Shown piece after piece: positions 1-8,124 of a DNA stretch of 45,561 nucleotides. The DNA comes from JBOFSR01 sp051651645 (GTDB taxonomy: Bacteria; Spirochaetota; Spirochaetia; Treponematales; Treponemataceae), in NCBI GenBank assembly GCA_051651645.1, contig JBOFSR010000095.1, positions 1 to 45,561 of the forward strand, given 5' to 3'. Numbering within the stretch: the stretch's first letter is position 1; the number at the start of each line of letters is the position of its first letter. Under the pieces are notes generated by a model, which was not told the origin of the DNA, did no database searches, and saw nothing but the letters and a program-made list of their open reading frames with translations. A program made the translations under genes and the position numbers.

Positions 1-1
1 G

Positions 2-889
2 TCAAAAGATCAAGCAAAAAAACGTGAAGAAAAAATGAAGGACTTAAAAGAATTTATTTTACGATTTTCTTCCAATGCAGCAAAAAGTAAGCAAGCGACA
101 AGTCGAAAAAAAGTGTACGACAAACTTGCCCTCGAAGAATTGCACGTTACGACAAGAAAGTTTCCGTATGTCAACTTTAAGCCCGACCGTGATATCGGCA
201 ATAATATTTTGCGTGTTGAGAACATTAATTTTACCAACGAAGGCATCGCTTTATTAAAGGATTTCACGCTGACGGTCAACAAAAATGAAAAAATTGCGTT
301 TGTTGGAATTGAGCATAAGGCAAAAAGTGCTTTTTTCGATATCATTACTGATAATCTAAAAGCTGACTCAGGCGATATTTACTGGGGGCAAACAATTACC
401 ACATCCTATTTGGGAATTGACAACTCAGCTTTTTTTGACACCGATTTGCATATTACGGATTGGCTACGCCAGTTTTCTGCAGAGCAAGATGAAGCGTATA
501 TTCGTGGCTTTTTGGGACGAATGCTTTTTTCAGGCGATGATTCTTTGAAACCTGTTAAAGTCCTCTCTGGTGGAGAGAAAGTTCGCTGTATGCTTTCAAA
601 AATGATGCTTACAGGGGCAAATGTTTTGATCATGGATGAGCCAACAAACCATCTTGACTTGGAAGCAATTGAGAGTTTAAACAAGGCACTCATTGATTTT
701 CCAGGAATTGTGCTTTTTAACAGCCATGACCATGAATTTATTTCATCGATTGCAAACCGCATTATTGAAATTACCCCGAACGGCGTTATTGATCGCATGA
801 TGGATTTTGACGATTACCTAAAGGACGAGCAAGTTAAATCTGTTAGAAATGACATGTATAAAGGAATTTCTAAAAACGTCCGTTTCTAA
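2..889 (+). CDS. ABC-F family ATPase, C-terminal part (5' end outside window)
   Basis: This is the second ATPase half of an ABC-F protein, a soluble family that acts on the ribosome (translation factors and antibiotic-protection proteins). The frame is open from base 2, and the lysine/glutamate-rich start looks like the inter-domain linker, so the real start lies upstream. The signature LSGGEKVR (about 555-580) and the Walker B stretch VLIMDEPTNHLDLEAI (about 630-670) with the downstream switch His (NSHDHEF) are intact. The Walker A is degenerate: GIEHKAKS, with no Gly before the Lys, a variation I recall from YbiT-like members. There are no membrane segments. The next gene starts inside its 3' end. 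The family is clear; the subfamily (YbiT-like) is a guess. Confidence 0.88.
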   Translation, partial: SKDQAKKREEKMKDLKEFILRFSSNAAKSKQATSRKKVYDKLALEELHVTTRKFPYVNFKPDRDIGNNILRVENINFTNEGIALLKDFTLTVNKNEKIAFVGIEHKAKSAFFDIITDNLKADSGDIYWGQTITTSYLGIDNSAFFDTDLHITDWLRQFSAEQDEAYIRGFLGRMLFSGDDSLKPVKVLSGGEKVRCMLSKMMLTGANVLIMDEPTNHLDLEAIESLNKALIDFPGIVLFNSHDHEFISSIANRIIEITPNGVIDRMMDFDDYLKDEQVKSVRNDMYKGISKNVRF

Positions 890-2144
890 AAGTGATTTTT
901 TTGTGAATACCGATTTTGACAAAACTTGTATGAATAATGTATCAAAAAAAACTTTGGGTAATGAAATGATTCATTCTGAGCTTAAAGCTATTTGTAACTC
1001 AGAAATTCATCAAGTTATTTTGTCAAAGCCCGTGCAGTCACAGGATAATCAGTTTGAAAAAATAAAAATTTCTTCGCTAAAAGAAAAGTTTTTTGTAGAA
1101 TCTTTTAGCAAAACACAAGTTTTTCATCAACACCTTTCAAAAAGAGAGCTTGATCAGTTTTTAGAAAAAAATATTGGCATTCATTTTAAGTCGAGCAGTA
1201 TAAAAACGAATAAAACTGAGTGGATTTTTTTGACCAATAAAAAAGGGCTTACAAGAATCATGAAAAAAAAAGTGCAAGAAGTCGCTTGTACGCTTGAAAA
1301 TAATCATAATCGGACAAAAAATTATTTACTGCCAGAAGGAAATGCAATTCCTTTTTTTGTTGAACTTGGTGTTATGAATAAAGAGGGTAAAGTCCTTGCA
1401 AAACAGAGTGATAAGTTTCGCCAAATTAATCGCTTTTTAGAATATCTTAACGATATTTTGCCACAAATCCTTTTAAATAATCAAAAAAATGAGCTCAATA
1501 TAATTGATTTTGGATGCGGAAAATCTTATTTAACTTTTGCCGTGTATCATTTTTTGACTGCGATAAAAAATCTTTCTGTAAAAATTATCGGGCTTGATCT
1601 TAAAAAAGACGTGATTGAAAATTGCAATCAGCTTGCAAAGAAATGCAATTACAAAAATCTTCATTTTATTCATCAAGATATTAATGATTTTGAAATTGAT
1701 TGCTCCTGCGATTTGATGATTTGTTTACATGCGTGCAATACGGCAACTGATTTTGCCCTTGCAAAGGCGATAAAAAATAATATTTTTGCCATTCTTGCCG
1801 TTCCGTGCTGTCAAAGTGAAATCAATCAACAGTTAAATAAAAAATCTGTAAGTGCTGATTTACAAGGATTTATAAAGCACGGAATTATTAAAGAACGATT
1901 TGCAAGCCTTGCAACAGATATTTTACGCTCAGAGCTGTTAGAAACGTTTGGCTACGCGGTGCAAATTATGGAGTTTATCGACATGAGTCACACGCCAAAA
2001 AACCTGCTCATTCGTGCTATTAAAACGCGTACAAAACTGCATTCAAACGAAGAAAAAAATCATCTTTTAAATTACACTGACGCTTACAATAATATATGCC
2101 AAAAGCTTGGAGTAAAACCAATGCTTGAAAATCTGCTGAGCTGA
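849..2144 (+). CDS. Class I SAM-dependent methyltransferase
   Basis: A 431-residue protein with a Rossmann-type SAM-binding core in its second half: motif I IIDFGCGKSYL (about residue 218), the acidic end of strand 2 in GLDLKK, and a later CLHACNTATDFAL and AVPCCQ. This arrangement resembles the Methyltransf_32 / METTL25-type group, for which RNA or protein substrates are plausible. The first 100 or so residues match nothing I recognise. The start is uncertain: ATG 849 overlaps the ABC-F gene by 41 bases and has no clear ribosome binding site, while GTG 903 and ATG 930 are in frame. An A9 run lies at 1263-1271. The substrate cannot be told from sequence. Confidence 0.8.
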   Translation: MTCIKEFLKTSVSKSDFFVNTDFDKTCMNNVSKKTLGNEMIHSELKAICNSEIHQVILSKPVQSQDNQFEKIKISSLKEKFFVESFSKTQVFHQHLSKRELDQFLEKNIGIHFKSSSIKTNKTEWIFLTNKKGLTRIMKKKVQEVACTLENNHNRTKNYLLPEGNAIPFFVELGVMNKEGKVLAKQSDKFRQINRFLEYLNDILPQILLNNQKNELNIIDFGCGKSYLTFAVYHFLTAIKNLSVKIIGLDLKKDVIENCNQLAKKCNYKNLHFIHQDINDFEIDCSCDLMICLHACNTATDFALAKAIKNNIFAILAVPCCQSEINQQLNKKSVSADLQGFIKHGIIKERFASLATDILRSELLETFGYAVQIMEFIDMSHTPKNLLIRAIKTRTKLHSNEEKNHLLNYTDAYNNICQKLGVKPMLENLLS

Positions 2145-2157
2145 ATAAGGAAGGATT

Positions 2158-2994
2158 ATGAAACTGCCACAAGGAAAAATTGCACCCAAAATTATTGCCA
2201 TCGATTTGGATGACACGCTTTTGAAAGAAGATTTGAGTATTTCTGAATACACCGTTGACGTGATTCAAAAAGCCCTAAAAAAGGAGATTTACATAGTGCT
2301 TTGCTCTGGGCGAACGGACAATGCCATTCTTCCTTTTATTCGCCAGCTTGAAAGTGCCGCAAGCCCCTTTGGCCGTTACATGATTAGCCAAAACGGCAGC
2401 TCTATTTTTGATCTCCACAAACGAGTGCCTTTATATTCACGCACCGTTGACCCTGATGTAATAGTTCATGCATATAAAGAATCTTCAAAGCGAGGAATTT
2501 CGTGTGAATGTTATGATGAATCAACAATTTACGCACCATTTATGAGCAAGTGGATTGAGCGGGATGTTTTACTCAGTGGACTTAAATTAAAAATTGTTGC
2601 TGATTTTGAAACTCATTTGCGTAGAGGCCAGCCAAAGCTTGTTATTTCTGGCGATCCTGAAGAGCTTTTGAAATTGCAAGTACAGTTAAAATCCGATTTT
2701 GGAGACAAAGCCGTTGTTTTTACGAGCAAACCGTACTTTTTAGAAATTATGCCAAAAGAAACGGGCAAGGGAGAGGCTCTCAAATATTTGGCAGAAACGA
2801 TTCTTTCATTGCCACCAGAGACAACTATGTGCTTTGGCGATGGCATGAACGACGAATCTATGATTACTTACGCACATTTTAGCACCGCCATGAGTAATGG
2901 ACTTGACCACATTAAAAACATTGCCCGCTTTGTTAGTGAAAAATCCCATAACGAAGACGGCGTTGCACACTTTATTGAAAAATATTGCTTATAA
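2158..2994 (+). CDS. Cof-type HAD-superfamily hydrolase
   Basis: A 278-residue phosphatase of the haloacid dehalogenase superfamily, Cof/YidA/YbiV group (large C2-type cap), normally acting on sugar phosphates or other small phosphorylated metabolites. Visible motifs: motif I DLDDTLL (nucleophile Asp16, acid Asp18), motif II CSGR (about residue 48), a Lys in the QPKLVIS region for motif III, and motif IV FGDGMNDESM (about 225-234) binding Mg2+. Length is normal for the group. A strong AAGGAAGG site precedes the ATG, 13 bases after the methyltransferase stop, so the two are probably co-transcribed. The substrate is unknown. Confidence 0.9.
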   Translation: MKLPQGKIAPKIIAIDLDDTLLKEDLSISEYTVDVIQKALKKEIYIVLCSGRTDNAILPFIRQLESAASPFGRYMISQNGSSIFDLHKRVPLYSRTVDPDVIVHAYKESSKRGISCECYDESTIYAPFMSKWIERDVLLSGLKLKIVADFETHLRRGQPKLVISGDPEELLKLQVQLKSDFGDKAVVFTSKPYFLEIMPKETGKGEALKYLAETILSLPPETTMCFGDGMNDESMITYAHFSTAMSNGLDHIKNIARFVSEKSHNEDGVAHFIEKYCL

Positions 2995-3020
2995 ATTATA
3001 GTCACTCACAGTGGAGAGAT

Positions 3021-3524
3021 TTAAAGCGTAGCAATGCCTTCTTTTTCGTTATCACACGCAAGATCAAAGGCTGTTAATCCATTTGAATTTTGATCATGCG
3101 GATTCGCTCCGTTAGCTAAAAGAAATTCTGCGACATGTAAGTGTCTATTATACGAAACCCACAAGAGGGCTGTCTCTCCGTTTTTATCTTGGTGATTAAT
3201 AGTAGCTTCTTTATCGATAAGCAGTTTTACAATAGAAATATGACCATTCATGGCGGCGAACATTAAAGGGCTAGCTCCATTTTCATTAGGAAGATTTACA
3301 TCTGCACCTACTTCTATGAGTAGATTCGCTAAATCAAAATCACCTTTTATGGAAGCAATTATTAAGGCTGTTTCTCCCTCAACATTTTGCTGATTTGCAT
3401 CAACTCCCTTGCTTAGGAGATACCAGACATTTGATAAATTTCCATCATAAGCTGCGTCCAGTAATGGACTGTCGCCAATTTCATTTTGGAAGCTGTAATT
3501 TGTTGGTGGTATGTAATTGCTCAT
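3021..3524 (-). CDS. Ankyrin-repeat protein
   Basis: A 167-residue protein made almost wholly of ankyrin repeats. About four 33-residue units can be counted, each with the ETAL/SPLM...A...G..D.A..L...GA(D/N) pattern. Ankyrin repeats bind other proteins; no catalytic domain, signal peptide or membrane segment is present, so it should be cytoplasmic. It is inverted relative to both neighbours and stands alone. The ATG (3522-3524) is preceded on its own strand by AAAAGGA. The partner is not predictable from context. Confidence 0.85.
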   Translation of the reverse strand: MSNYIPPTNYSFQNEIGDSPLLDAAYDGNLSNVWYLLSKGVDANQQNVEGETALIIASIKGDFDLANLLIEVGADVNLPNENGASPLMFAAMNGHISIVKLLIDKEATINHQDKNGETALLWVSYNRHLHVAEFLLANGANPHDQNSNGLTAFDLACDNEKEGIATL

Positions 3525-3606
3525 AAAAAATCCTTTTGCTAATTTATTGCTAAAGCTTATGCAGTTTTTCTATATTTGTCAATTAAAAAAGTTTGTTTTG
3601 TGCAAG

Positions 3607-3707
3607 TGATTGCAGCGGTATCCTTTGAGGAAAAGCTTTCAAGAAGATTTGCCTCAAAGATTTAAGCGAAAAGCACGGTTTGCCACTTTGTGGCAAATGC
3701 ACCCAAA
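3607..3707 (+). ncRNA. Structured RNA candidate, flavo-1-like
   Basis: The 366-base gap 3525-3890 holds two adjacent hairpins. The first has CTTTGAGG (3623-3630) facing CCTCAAAG (3652-3659). It is flanked by conserved-looking single strands: GCAGCGGTATCC before and AAAGATTTAAGCG after, closed by GTG (3607-3609) with CAC (3674-3676). The second is TTTGCCAC/GTGGCAAA with a TTT loop (3679-3697), followed by ATGCACCC. The AGCGG-N-ATCC...AAAGAT...AGCG layout matches what I remember of the flavo-1 RNA motif, known from Flavobacteria and some spirochaetes. The hairpins are seen; the family assignment is from memory and unverified. No U-run follows, so it is not a simple terminator. Confidence 0.5.
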
Positions 3708-3815
3708 AGAAAAAATCATAAAACTGTAATAAAAATAGAAGTAATTTATAATTGAGGATTTTTAAATTGTGTGAAAGTGCTGGGCAAAAGTCGCTCAGAG
3801 TATTTTTTTAGGTTG

Positions 3816-3829
3816 TTAAAAGCTTTTAA
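3816..3829. repeat. 14-bp perfect palindrome upstream of the 3891 gene
   Basis: TTAAAAGCTTTTAA is a perfect palindrome 62 bases before the start codon at 3891. It could be an operator, but AT-rich palindromes of this length arise by chance in such DNA, and no well-spaced promoter hexamers flank it. Confidence 0.25.
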
Positions 3830-3890
3830 ATATTGTAGAGTAGAGGGGATTTTATTGGGGAGTATAAAAAATAGTGTGCGAAGGGGTTGT

Positions 3891-4454
3891 ATGAAGCTTT
3901 TTATTATGGGCGTCTTTTTGTGTTTTGCTTTTCAGGGGATGGCACAAGAAATTAATTTGGATAGGCTGCAAAATTTTTCCATTGGTGGGGGCGGGCTTTT
4001 TTATAACGATATCGACGGTGGTTATTGTGATATGGGATTTAAAATTTATAGCTGGATTGAAGAAAGGATAATTATTAGAAATCATTTTCAAATTGGTGGT
4101 GGAATTGATTCATCGCTTGCGTTGTTGCTTTTTATTCGGGAGCGAATACTGGTGAGTTTTATAACGCCAGTAGTTGAAAAGTTTTCATTTAGTCATTATT
4201 ATGGAACAGACTTTGCTGTAATGTTTTTGAAGTCAAAGATTGTAAATCAAGATTTTTTTGATTTGCCGTTAGCTATGGAAGTACGTGTGCTGGCGGGATC
4301 GGACTTTATTATAAAGGGAAAATCTGCAATTTTTATAGAAAGCGGCCTTGCGTTTCGGTTTGCGTCTAAAGGTGCTTTGGAAGATTTTTCTGGTTTGCGA
4401 AAAGTTGCCGCATTTATTTCAATTGGAAAAAAAGGATATATCGCTAAAAAATGA
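3891..4454 (+). CDS. Exported protein of unknown function
   Basis: The 187-residue product begins with a classic signal peptide (MKLFIMGVFLCFAFQGMAQ) and then has alternating hydrophobic strands rich in Gly and aromatic residues, ending IGKKGYIAKK. That suggests a periplasmic or small outer-membrane beta protein; I recognise no family. I chose ATG 3891 because GAAGGGG sits just before it and the signal peptide starts there; the frame stays open upstream to a GTG at 3771, which lacks both. The stop overlaps the next start (ATGA, 4451-4454), so translation of the two is probably coupled. Confidence 0.65.
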   Translation: MKLFIMGVFLCFAFQGMAQEINLDRLQNFSIGGGGLFYNDIDGGYCDMGFKIYSWIEERIIIRNHFQIGGGIDSSLALLLFIRERILVSFITPVVEKFSFSHYYGTDFAVMFLKSKIVNQDFFDLPLAMEVRVLAGSDFIIKGKSAIFIESGLAFRFASKGALEDFSGLRKVAAFISIGKKGYIAKK

Positions 4455-5347
4455 CAGGACAAGCTAAAAAATCTGCAATAAAAAAAATTAAAACGCTCAT
4501 GTATACGGGTAAAGTAAATGTTGATGTTTTTCGCTCAACGATTGAAAAAAAATTTGTGACGCCTTTTTTACCAAGCAAGGTTGAATATCGCACGACAATT
4601 ATCAATGGAATAAAAGCCGATTTATTAACGCCAGAAGTTTCTGCTAAAAGTCGTGTTATCATGTATATATGTGGTGGCTCCTTTGTTGGAAGTTCACGCT
4701 GTGCATGGCGAAGTTTTTGCTGCTCGCTTTCTAATGAGTCCTCCACACGAATAATCGTTCCAGAGCTTCGCCTTCCGCCTACAGATGCGTATCCTGCAGG
4801 CTTAGAGGATGCCTTAGTTGTTATAAAAAAAATGCTTGAGCATGATGATGAGATTTATCTTGTCGCTGATAGCTCTGGATGCTCCATTGCACTTGCAACA
4901 ATTTTGAGCTTGAGTGCAATTCAACTAAAAAAAATTAAGGGCATTGTATTTTTTTCTCCTTGGCTTAATTTGAGCAACTCCTCCAGTGTTTTTACTGATA
5001 AGGCGAATGACGGTGTTTTAACCAGTGATGTTGTTAAATCCTCTTCGTTGGCATATACGCACATGACAAATCTTGAAAATCCGCTGATTTCACCTGCGTT
5101 ACAAGATTCTTCTGCCTTTAAAGATTTTCCACCTTTTTTTATTCAAGTGGGAAGTTTAGAGCCACAACTAAAGGATATTCAAGCATTTGTATCGCTGCTT
5201 GAAAATGAAGGCGTGCAATATACTATTGATAAATGTGAAGATATGTTTCACTTGTTTCAGTTTGCTGATGAGCTATCAGAAGCGCAGCGTGCGGTTGAAA
5301 GAGCGGGACTTTTTATTAAAAATGCTGAAAAAAATGAGGATTTTTAG
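4451..5347 (+). CDS. Alpha/beta hydrolase, HSL (Abhydrolase_3) type
   Basis: A 298-residue cytoplasmic protein resembling hormone-sensitive-lipase-type esterases. The oxyanion segment reads YICGGSF (residues 72-78), with Cys74 where the family has His (HGGG). The nucleophile elbow is ADSSG (Ser141; usual form GDSAG), and the C-terminal DMFHLF supplies the His (267). The expected acid, normally in VGSDE, reads VGSLE: Leu236 replaces the Asp, with Glu237 adjacent. Activity may therefore rely on the Glu, or the enzyme may be weak or changed in function. It overlaps the upstream gene by ATGA, and its stop overlaps the next GTG by one base, making a coupled trio. Confidence 0.78.
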   Translation: MTGQAKKSAIKKIKTLMYTGKVNVDVFRSTIEKKFVTPFLPSKVEYRTTIINGIKADLLTPEVSAKSRVIMYICGGSFVGSSRCAWRSFCCSLSNESSTRIIVPELRLPPTDAYPAGLEDALVVIKKMLEHDDEIYLVADSSGCSIALATILSLSAIQLKKIKGIVFFSPWLNLSNSSSVFTDKANDGVLTSDVVKSSSLAYTHMTNLENPLISPALQDSSAFKDFPPFFIQVGSLEPQLKDIQAFVSLLENEGVQYTIDKCEDMFHLFQFADELSEAQRAVERAGLFIKNAEKNEDF

Positions 5348-6699
5348 TGGAGTTAGTTGCACCTGGTGGAAATTTAGAAAAACTTCATTATGCATATGAA
5401 TATGGAGCTGACGCTGTCTACATAGGCTTAAAAAAATTTTCACTGCGAATTAAAGCTGATAATTTTTATGACAATGAGTATGAAGTTATCACTCAATTGA
5501 AAAAAAAATATCCCCAAAAAAAATTATTTTGTACCTTAAATATCACCTTTCATAATGAAGATATTGATCATTTTCTTAGCGAAATTGATTATTTTAAGCA
5601 ATATCCGTTTGATGCGTTCATTATACAAGATATTGGATTGGTGCCGATTATTCAAAAACACTTTTCGCAGAGTGCCTTGCATTTGAGTACGCAGGCAAAT
5701 TGTATTAATCGAGAGGCAGTAAAAATCTATCAAAAAATGGGTTTTAAGCGCGTTGTACTTGGAAGGGAAACTACACTCAAAGAAATTAGAGAAATAAAAG
5801 ATGCTGTCCCTGATATAGAAATTGAAGCTTTTGCTCACGGAGCAATGTGCATCGCGTACTCTGGCCGATGTCTTTTAAGTGCCAATACAACAGGAAGAAG
5901 TGCTAATGCAGGATTTTGCTCTCATTCTTGTCGCTGGGATTACAAAGTTCTTGAAGAAAAACAGCGACCTGGACAGTATTTTCCCATTTTTGAGGGAGAA
6001 AATTTTACTGCAATTTTATCATCAAAAGATTTGTGCATGGTTGACCACTTAGATGACTTAAAAAATGCTGGCGTTGATTCACTTAAAATTGAAGGGCGCA
6101 TGAAAAGCCTTTATTACGTTGCACTTATTACGCGAGCCTACCGCAAAGCAAGTGATGTTTTGGATGGAAAAATTACCGAACAGGAAGGAAAGCCTTTTAT
6201 TGATGAGATTTATAAGACTTCTCATCGTGAATTTGCAACAGGATTTTATTATAGCCGAGCTGATGCAGATAAAACAACATGCTCTGCTACGGACGGTGAG
6301 TTTGACTTAGTTGCAACAATCGGCAAAAAAATTGAAAATCAAACAGATTTTTTTGAAAAAGCCTTGTCCGCTGAAAAAACTGAAAATCAAAAATTTGAGC
6401 AAATGCATCCGCAAAAAAAAGAAGCTCACCTTAAAGAACAAAAAATAAAAGGTAAAATTGAGTTTCTTAAACAAAAAAATGGATTTTTTTTATACGAATA
6501 TAATCCCCTCAATAAAATTGAGTTAAATCAAAAACTTGAATACGTTGCTCCAAATATTGTTTCTATAGAAGATGATACTTATCAGTTTATTGACCCTGAA
6601 ACGTGCACCATTCGCCCTTGGATTAGTCATGGCCATTCTTGCTTCATTTACACCGATAAGCCAATACAAGAAGATTTTATTGTGCGGGCAAAAATTTAA
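5347..6699 (+). CDS. trhP: U32 family protein, TrhP/YegQ-like (tRNA uridine hydroxylation)
   Basis: A 450-residue U32 'peptidase' family protein. Characterised YegQ/TrhP members, and their YrrN/YrrO relatives in Bacillus, are required for prephenate-dependent 5-hydroxylation of uridine 34 in tRNA rather than for proteolysis. The N-terminus MELVAPGGNLEKL and the U32 signature EAFAHGAMCIAYSGRCLLS (about 161-179) are intact, and further Cys residues follow (CSHSC). The C-terminal part matches the usual U32 extension, so the protein is full length. GTG 5347 is the start; it overlaps the preceding stop. A collagenase-like annotation is common but less likely. Confidence 0.85.
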   Translation: MELVAPGGNLEKLHYAYEYGADAVYIGLKKFSLRIKADNFYDNEYEVITQLKKKYPQKKLFCTLNITFHNEDIDHFLSEIDYFKQYPFDAFIIQDIGLVPIIQKHFSQSALHLSTQANCINREAVKIYQKMGFKRVVLGRETTLKEIREIKDAVPDIEIEAFAHGAMCIAYSGRCLLSANTTGRSANAGFCSHSCRWDYKVLEEKQRPGQYFPIFEGENFTAILSSKDLCMVDHLDDLKNAGVDSLKIEGRMKSLYYVALITRAYRKASDVLDGKITEQEGKPFIDEIYKTSHREFATGFYYSRADADKTTCSATDGEFDLVATIGKKIENQTDFFEKALSAEKTENQKFEQMHPQKKEAHLKEQKIKGKIEFLKQKNGFFLYEYNPLNKIELNQKLEYVAPNIVSIEDDTYQFIDPETCTIRPWISHGHSCFIYTDKPIQEDFIVRAKI

Positions 6700-6758
6700 A
6701 TTAACATGATTTTTTTCGTTACGCATTAAGCAAAAGCAAAAAAAACCGATATAAAATC

Positions 6759-7370
6759 ATGATTATTCTAAAAAATTATTTTATTCCTCTTTTTTGTATT
6801 ACGATTGCATTGATTTCTTGTGCCACAACCTCAATTGATGGACGCGATATTAAAACTACTGATGACTTAAAAAAACTTCCACCTGTTTATATTATGGGCG
6901 AGGGCAAAAAAACAAGTGATGAGTTGTATGAATTTTTTATAATCCAAAATACTGCAGGATCAAACACCATTGCTCTTGAATTAGCAAACTTATATATTGA
7001 AGAAGGCAAAACCGAAGGCGTAAATTCCGATGTTGCGTTTATTCAAATGTGCTTAGAAACAGGCTTTTTAAAATATGGTGGGCTTGTTACTCCAGAGATG
7101 AACAATTTTTGTGGCCTTGGTGCAATTGATGAAAACAATAAAGGCCTTTCTTTTCCCACTGCTCGAATTGGTGTTCGAGCACATATTCAGCACTTAAAAG
7201 CATACGCGTCGGTAGATCCACTGCAGCAACCACTTGTTGACCCTCGCTATAGATACGTTAATCCAAAGGGCAAGTCTCCAACTATTGAAGGCTTAGCTGG
7301 AACATGGGCAGCCGATAAATCCTATGCTATCAAACTTATGCGCCTGTACACTGATTTGCAATCACGATAA
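6759..7370 (+). CDS. Glucosaminidase-domain lipoprotein (peptidoglycan hydrolase)
   Basis: The 203-residue product has a lipoprotein signal ending LISC (Cys21), so it should be lipid-anchored in the envelope. The rest matches a glucosaminidase domain: VAFIQMCLETGFLKYGG carries the expected catalytic Glu, followed by NNFCGLGA and a YRYVNPKGKSPTIEGLAGTWA tail. Such enzymes cleave N-acetylglucosaminyl bonds in peptidoglycan. There is no convincing Shine-Dalgarno before ATG 6759. The 3' end overlaps the convergent radC by 9 bases. Confidence 0.85.
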   Translation: MIILKNYFIPLFCITIALISCATTSIDGRDIKTTDDLKKLPPVYIMGEGKKTSDELYEFFIIQNTAGSNTIALELANLYIEEGKTEGVNSDVAFIQMCLETGFLKYGGLVTPEMNNFCGLGAIDENNKGLSFPTARIGVRAHIQHLKAYASVDPLQQPLVDPRYRYVNPKGKSPTIEGLAGTWAADKSYAIKLMRLYTDLQSR

Positions 7371-8078
7371 CTCTTTCAGTAAAGAAAATAAATTTTCTTC
7401 AGCAAAGCTAAAAAAAGCATTGCGAGTAAGAATTATATGATCTAACAGCGTAATTCCCAAAATACGAGAGGCTTGCAAAAGTCTCTCTGTTACTTTAATA
7501 TCCTCATTCGACGGCTCTTTTTGCCCAGACGGATGATTGTGGCAAATAATAACGGCAGCACTTCGCTCTTGAATTGCACTGGCAAAAATCTCACGGGGAT
7601 GGATTATAGTGTGATTGAGTGTTCCAATGCTTACCACTTGAATTTTTTGTATAACGTGTGCTCCATTTAATAACACACACAGAAAATGCTCTTGCTGCTC
7701 AAGTGCGTAATGTTGCACCATTGGAATAATATCCCTTGGCTGACTAATCCTAACCTCATTATGAGCGTTCAGCCTTTTACCAAGCTCAACTGCCGCTGCA
7801 ATAATGATTGACTTTGCACTTCCCATCCCCTCAATCGATTGTAAACTCTCAATCAAATTTTTATGTTGATTTTGATGAATACACGAAAGCACTTTTTTTG
7901 CAAGCACTTCCACAGGCGATTTTTGTGTTCCAGTTCCAAGAATAAGCATTATCAATTCATAGGTGCTTACACAATCAGTACCACGCTCAAGAACGCTTTC
8001 ACGTACATTGGGCTTTTTCATTTGTTGATAACTTATAGAGGTCTCGCGAATGATATTTTTTTCATAATCAGTTTTCAT
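7362..8078 (-). CDS. radC: RadC family JAB1/MPN-domain protein
   Basis: A 238-residue RadC. An N-terminal helix-hairpin-helix-like region (IEGMGSAKS, about 85-93) precedes the metal-binding JAB domain with ICHNHPSG...ED (His-x-His then Asp, about 178-192), a zinc-hydrolase geometry. The name comes from an old repair phenotype later attributed to recG; the real function is unknown. The ATG lacks a ribosome binding site. TATAGT (8084-8089) sits six bases upstream on the same strand, so a leaderless start is possible, although no good -35 is visible. Confidence 0.93.
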   Translation of the reverse strand: MKTDYEKNIIRETSISYQQMKKPNVRESVLERGTDCVSTYELIMLILGTGTQKSPVEVLAKKVLSCIHQNQHKNLIESLQSIEGMGSAKSIIIAAAVELGKRLNAHNEVRISQPRDIIPMVQHYALEQQEHFLCVLLNGAHVIQKIQVVSIGTLNHTIIHPREIFASAIQERSAAVIICHNHPSGQKEPSNEDIKVTERLLQASRILGITLLDHIILTRNAFFSFAEENLFSLLKELS

Positions 8079-8124
8079 TAATTACTATATAGATTTTTCC
8101 TAATGAAAACCTTGCATTTTATCT

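Noticed and set aside
6523..6726. Minus-strand open frames lying inside well-identified genes, such as those under trhP, dxs and metG
   Set aside because: They overlap conserved proteins, lack ribosome sites and have low-complexity translations typical of reading AT-rich genes backwards.
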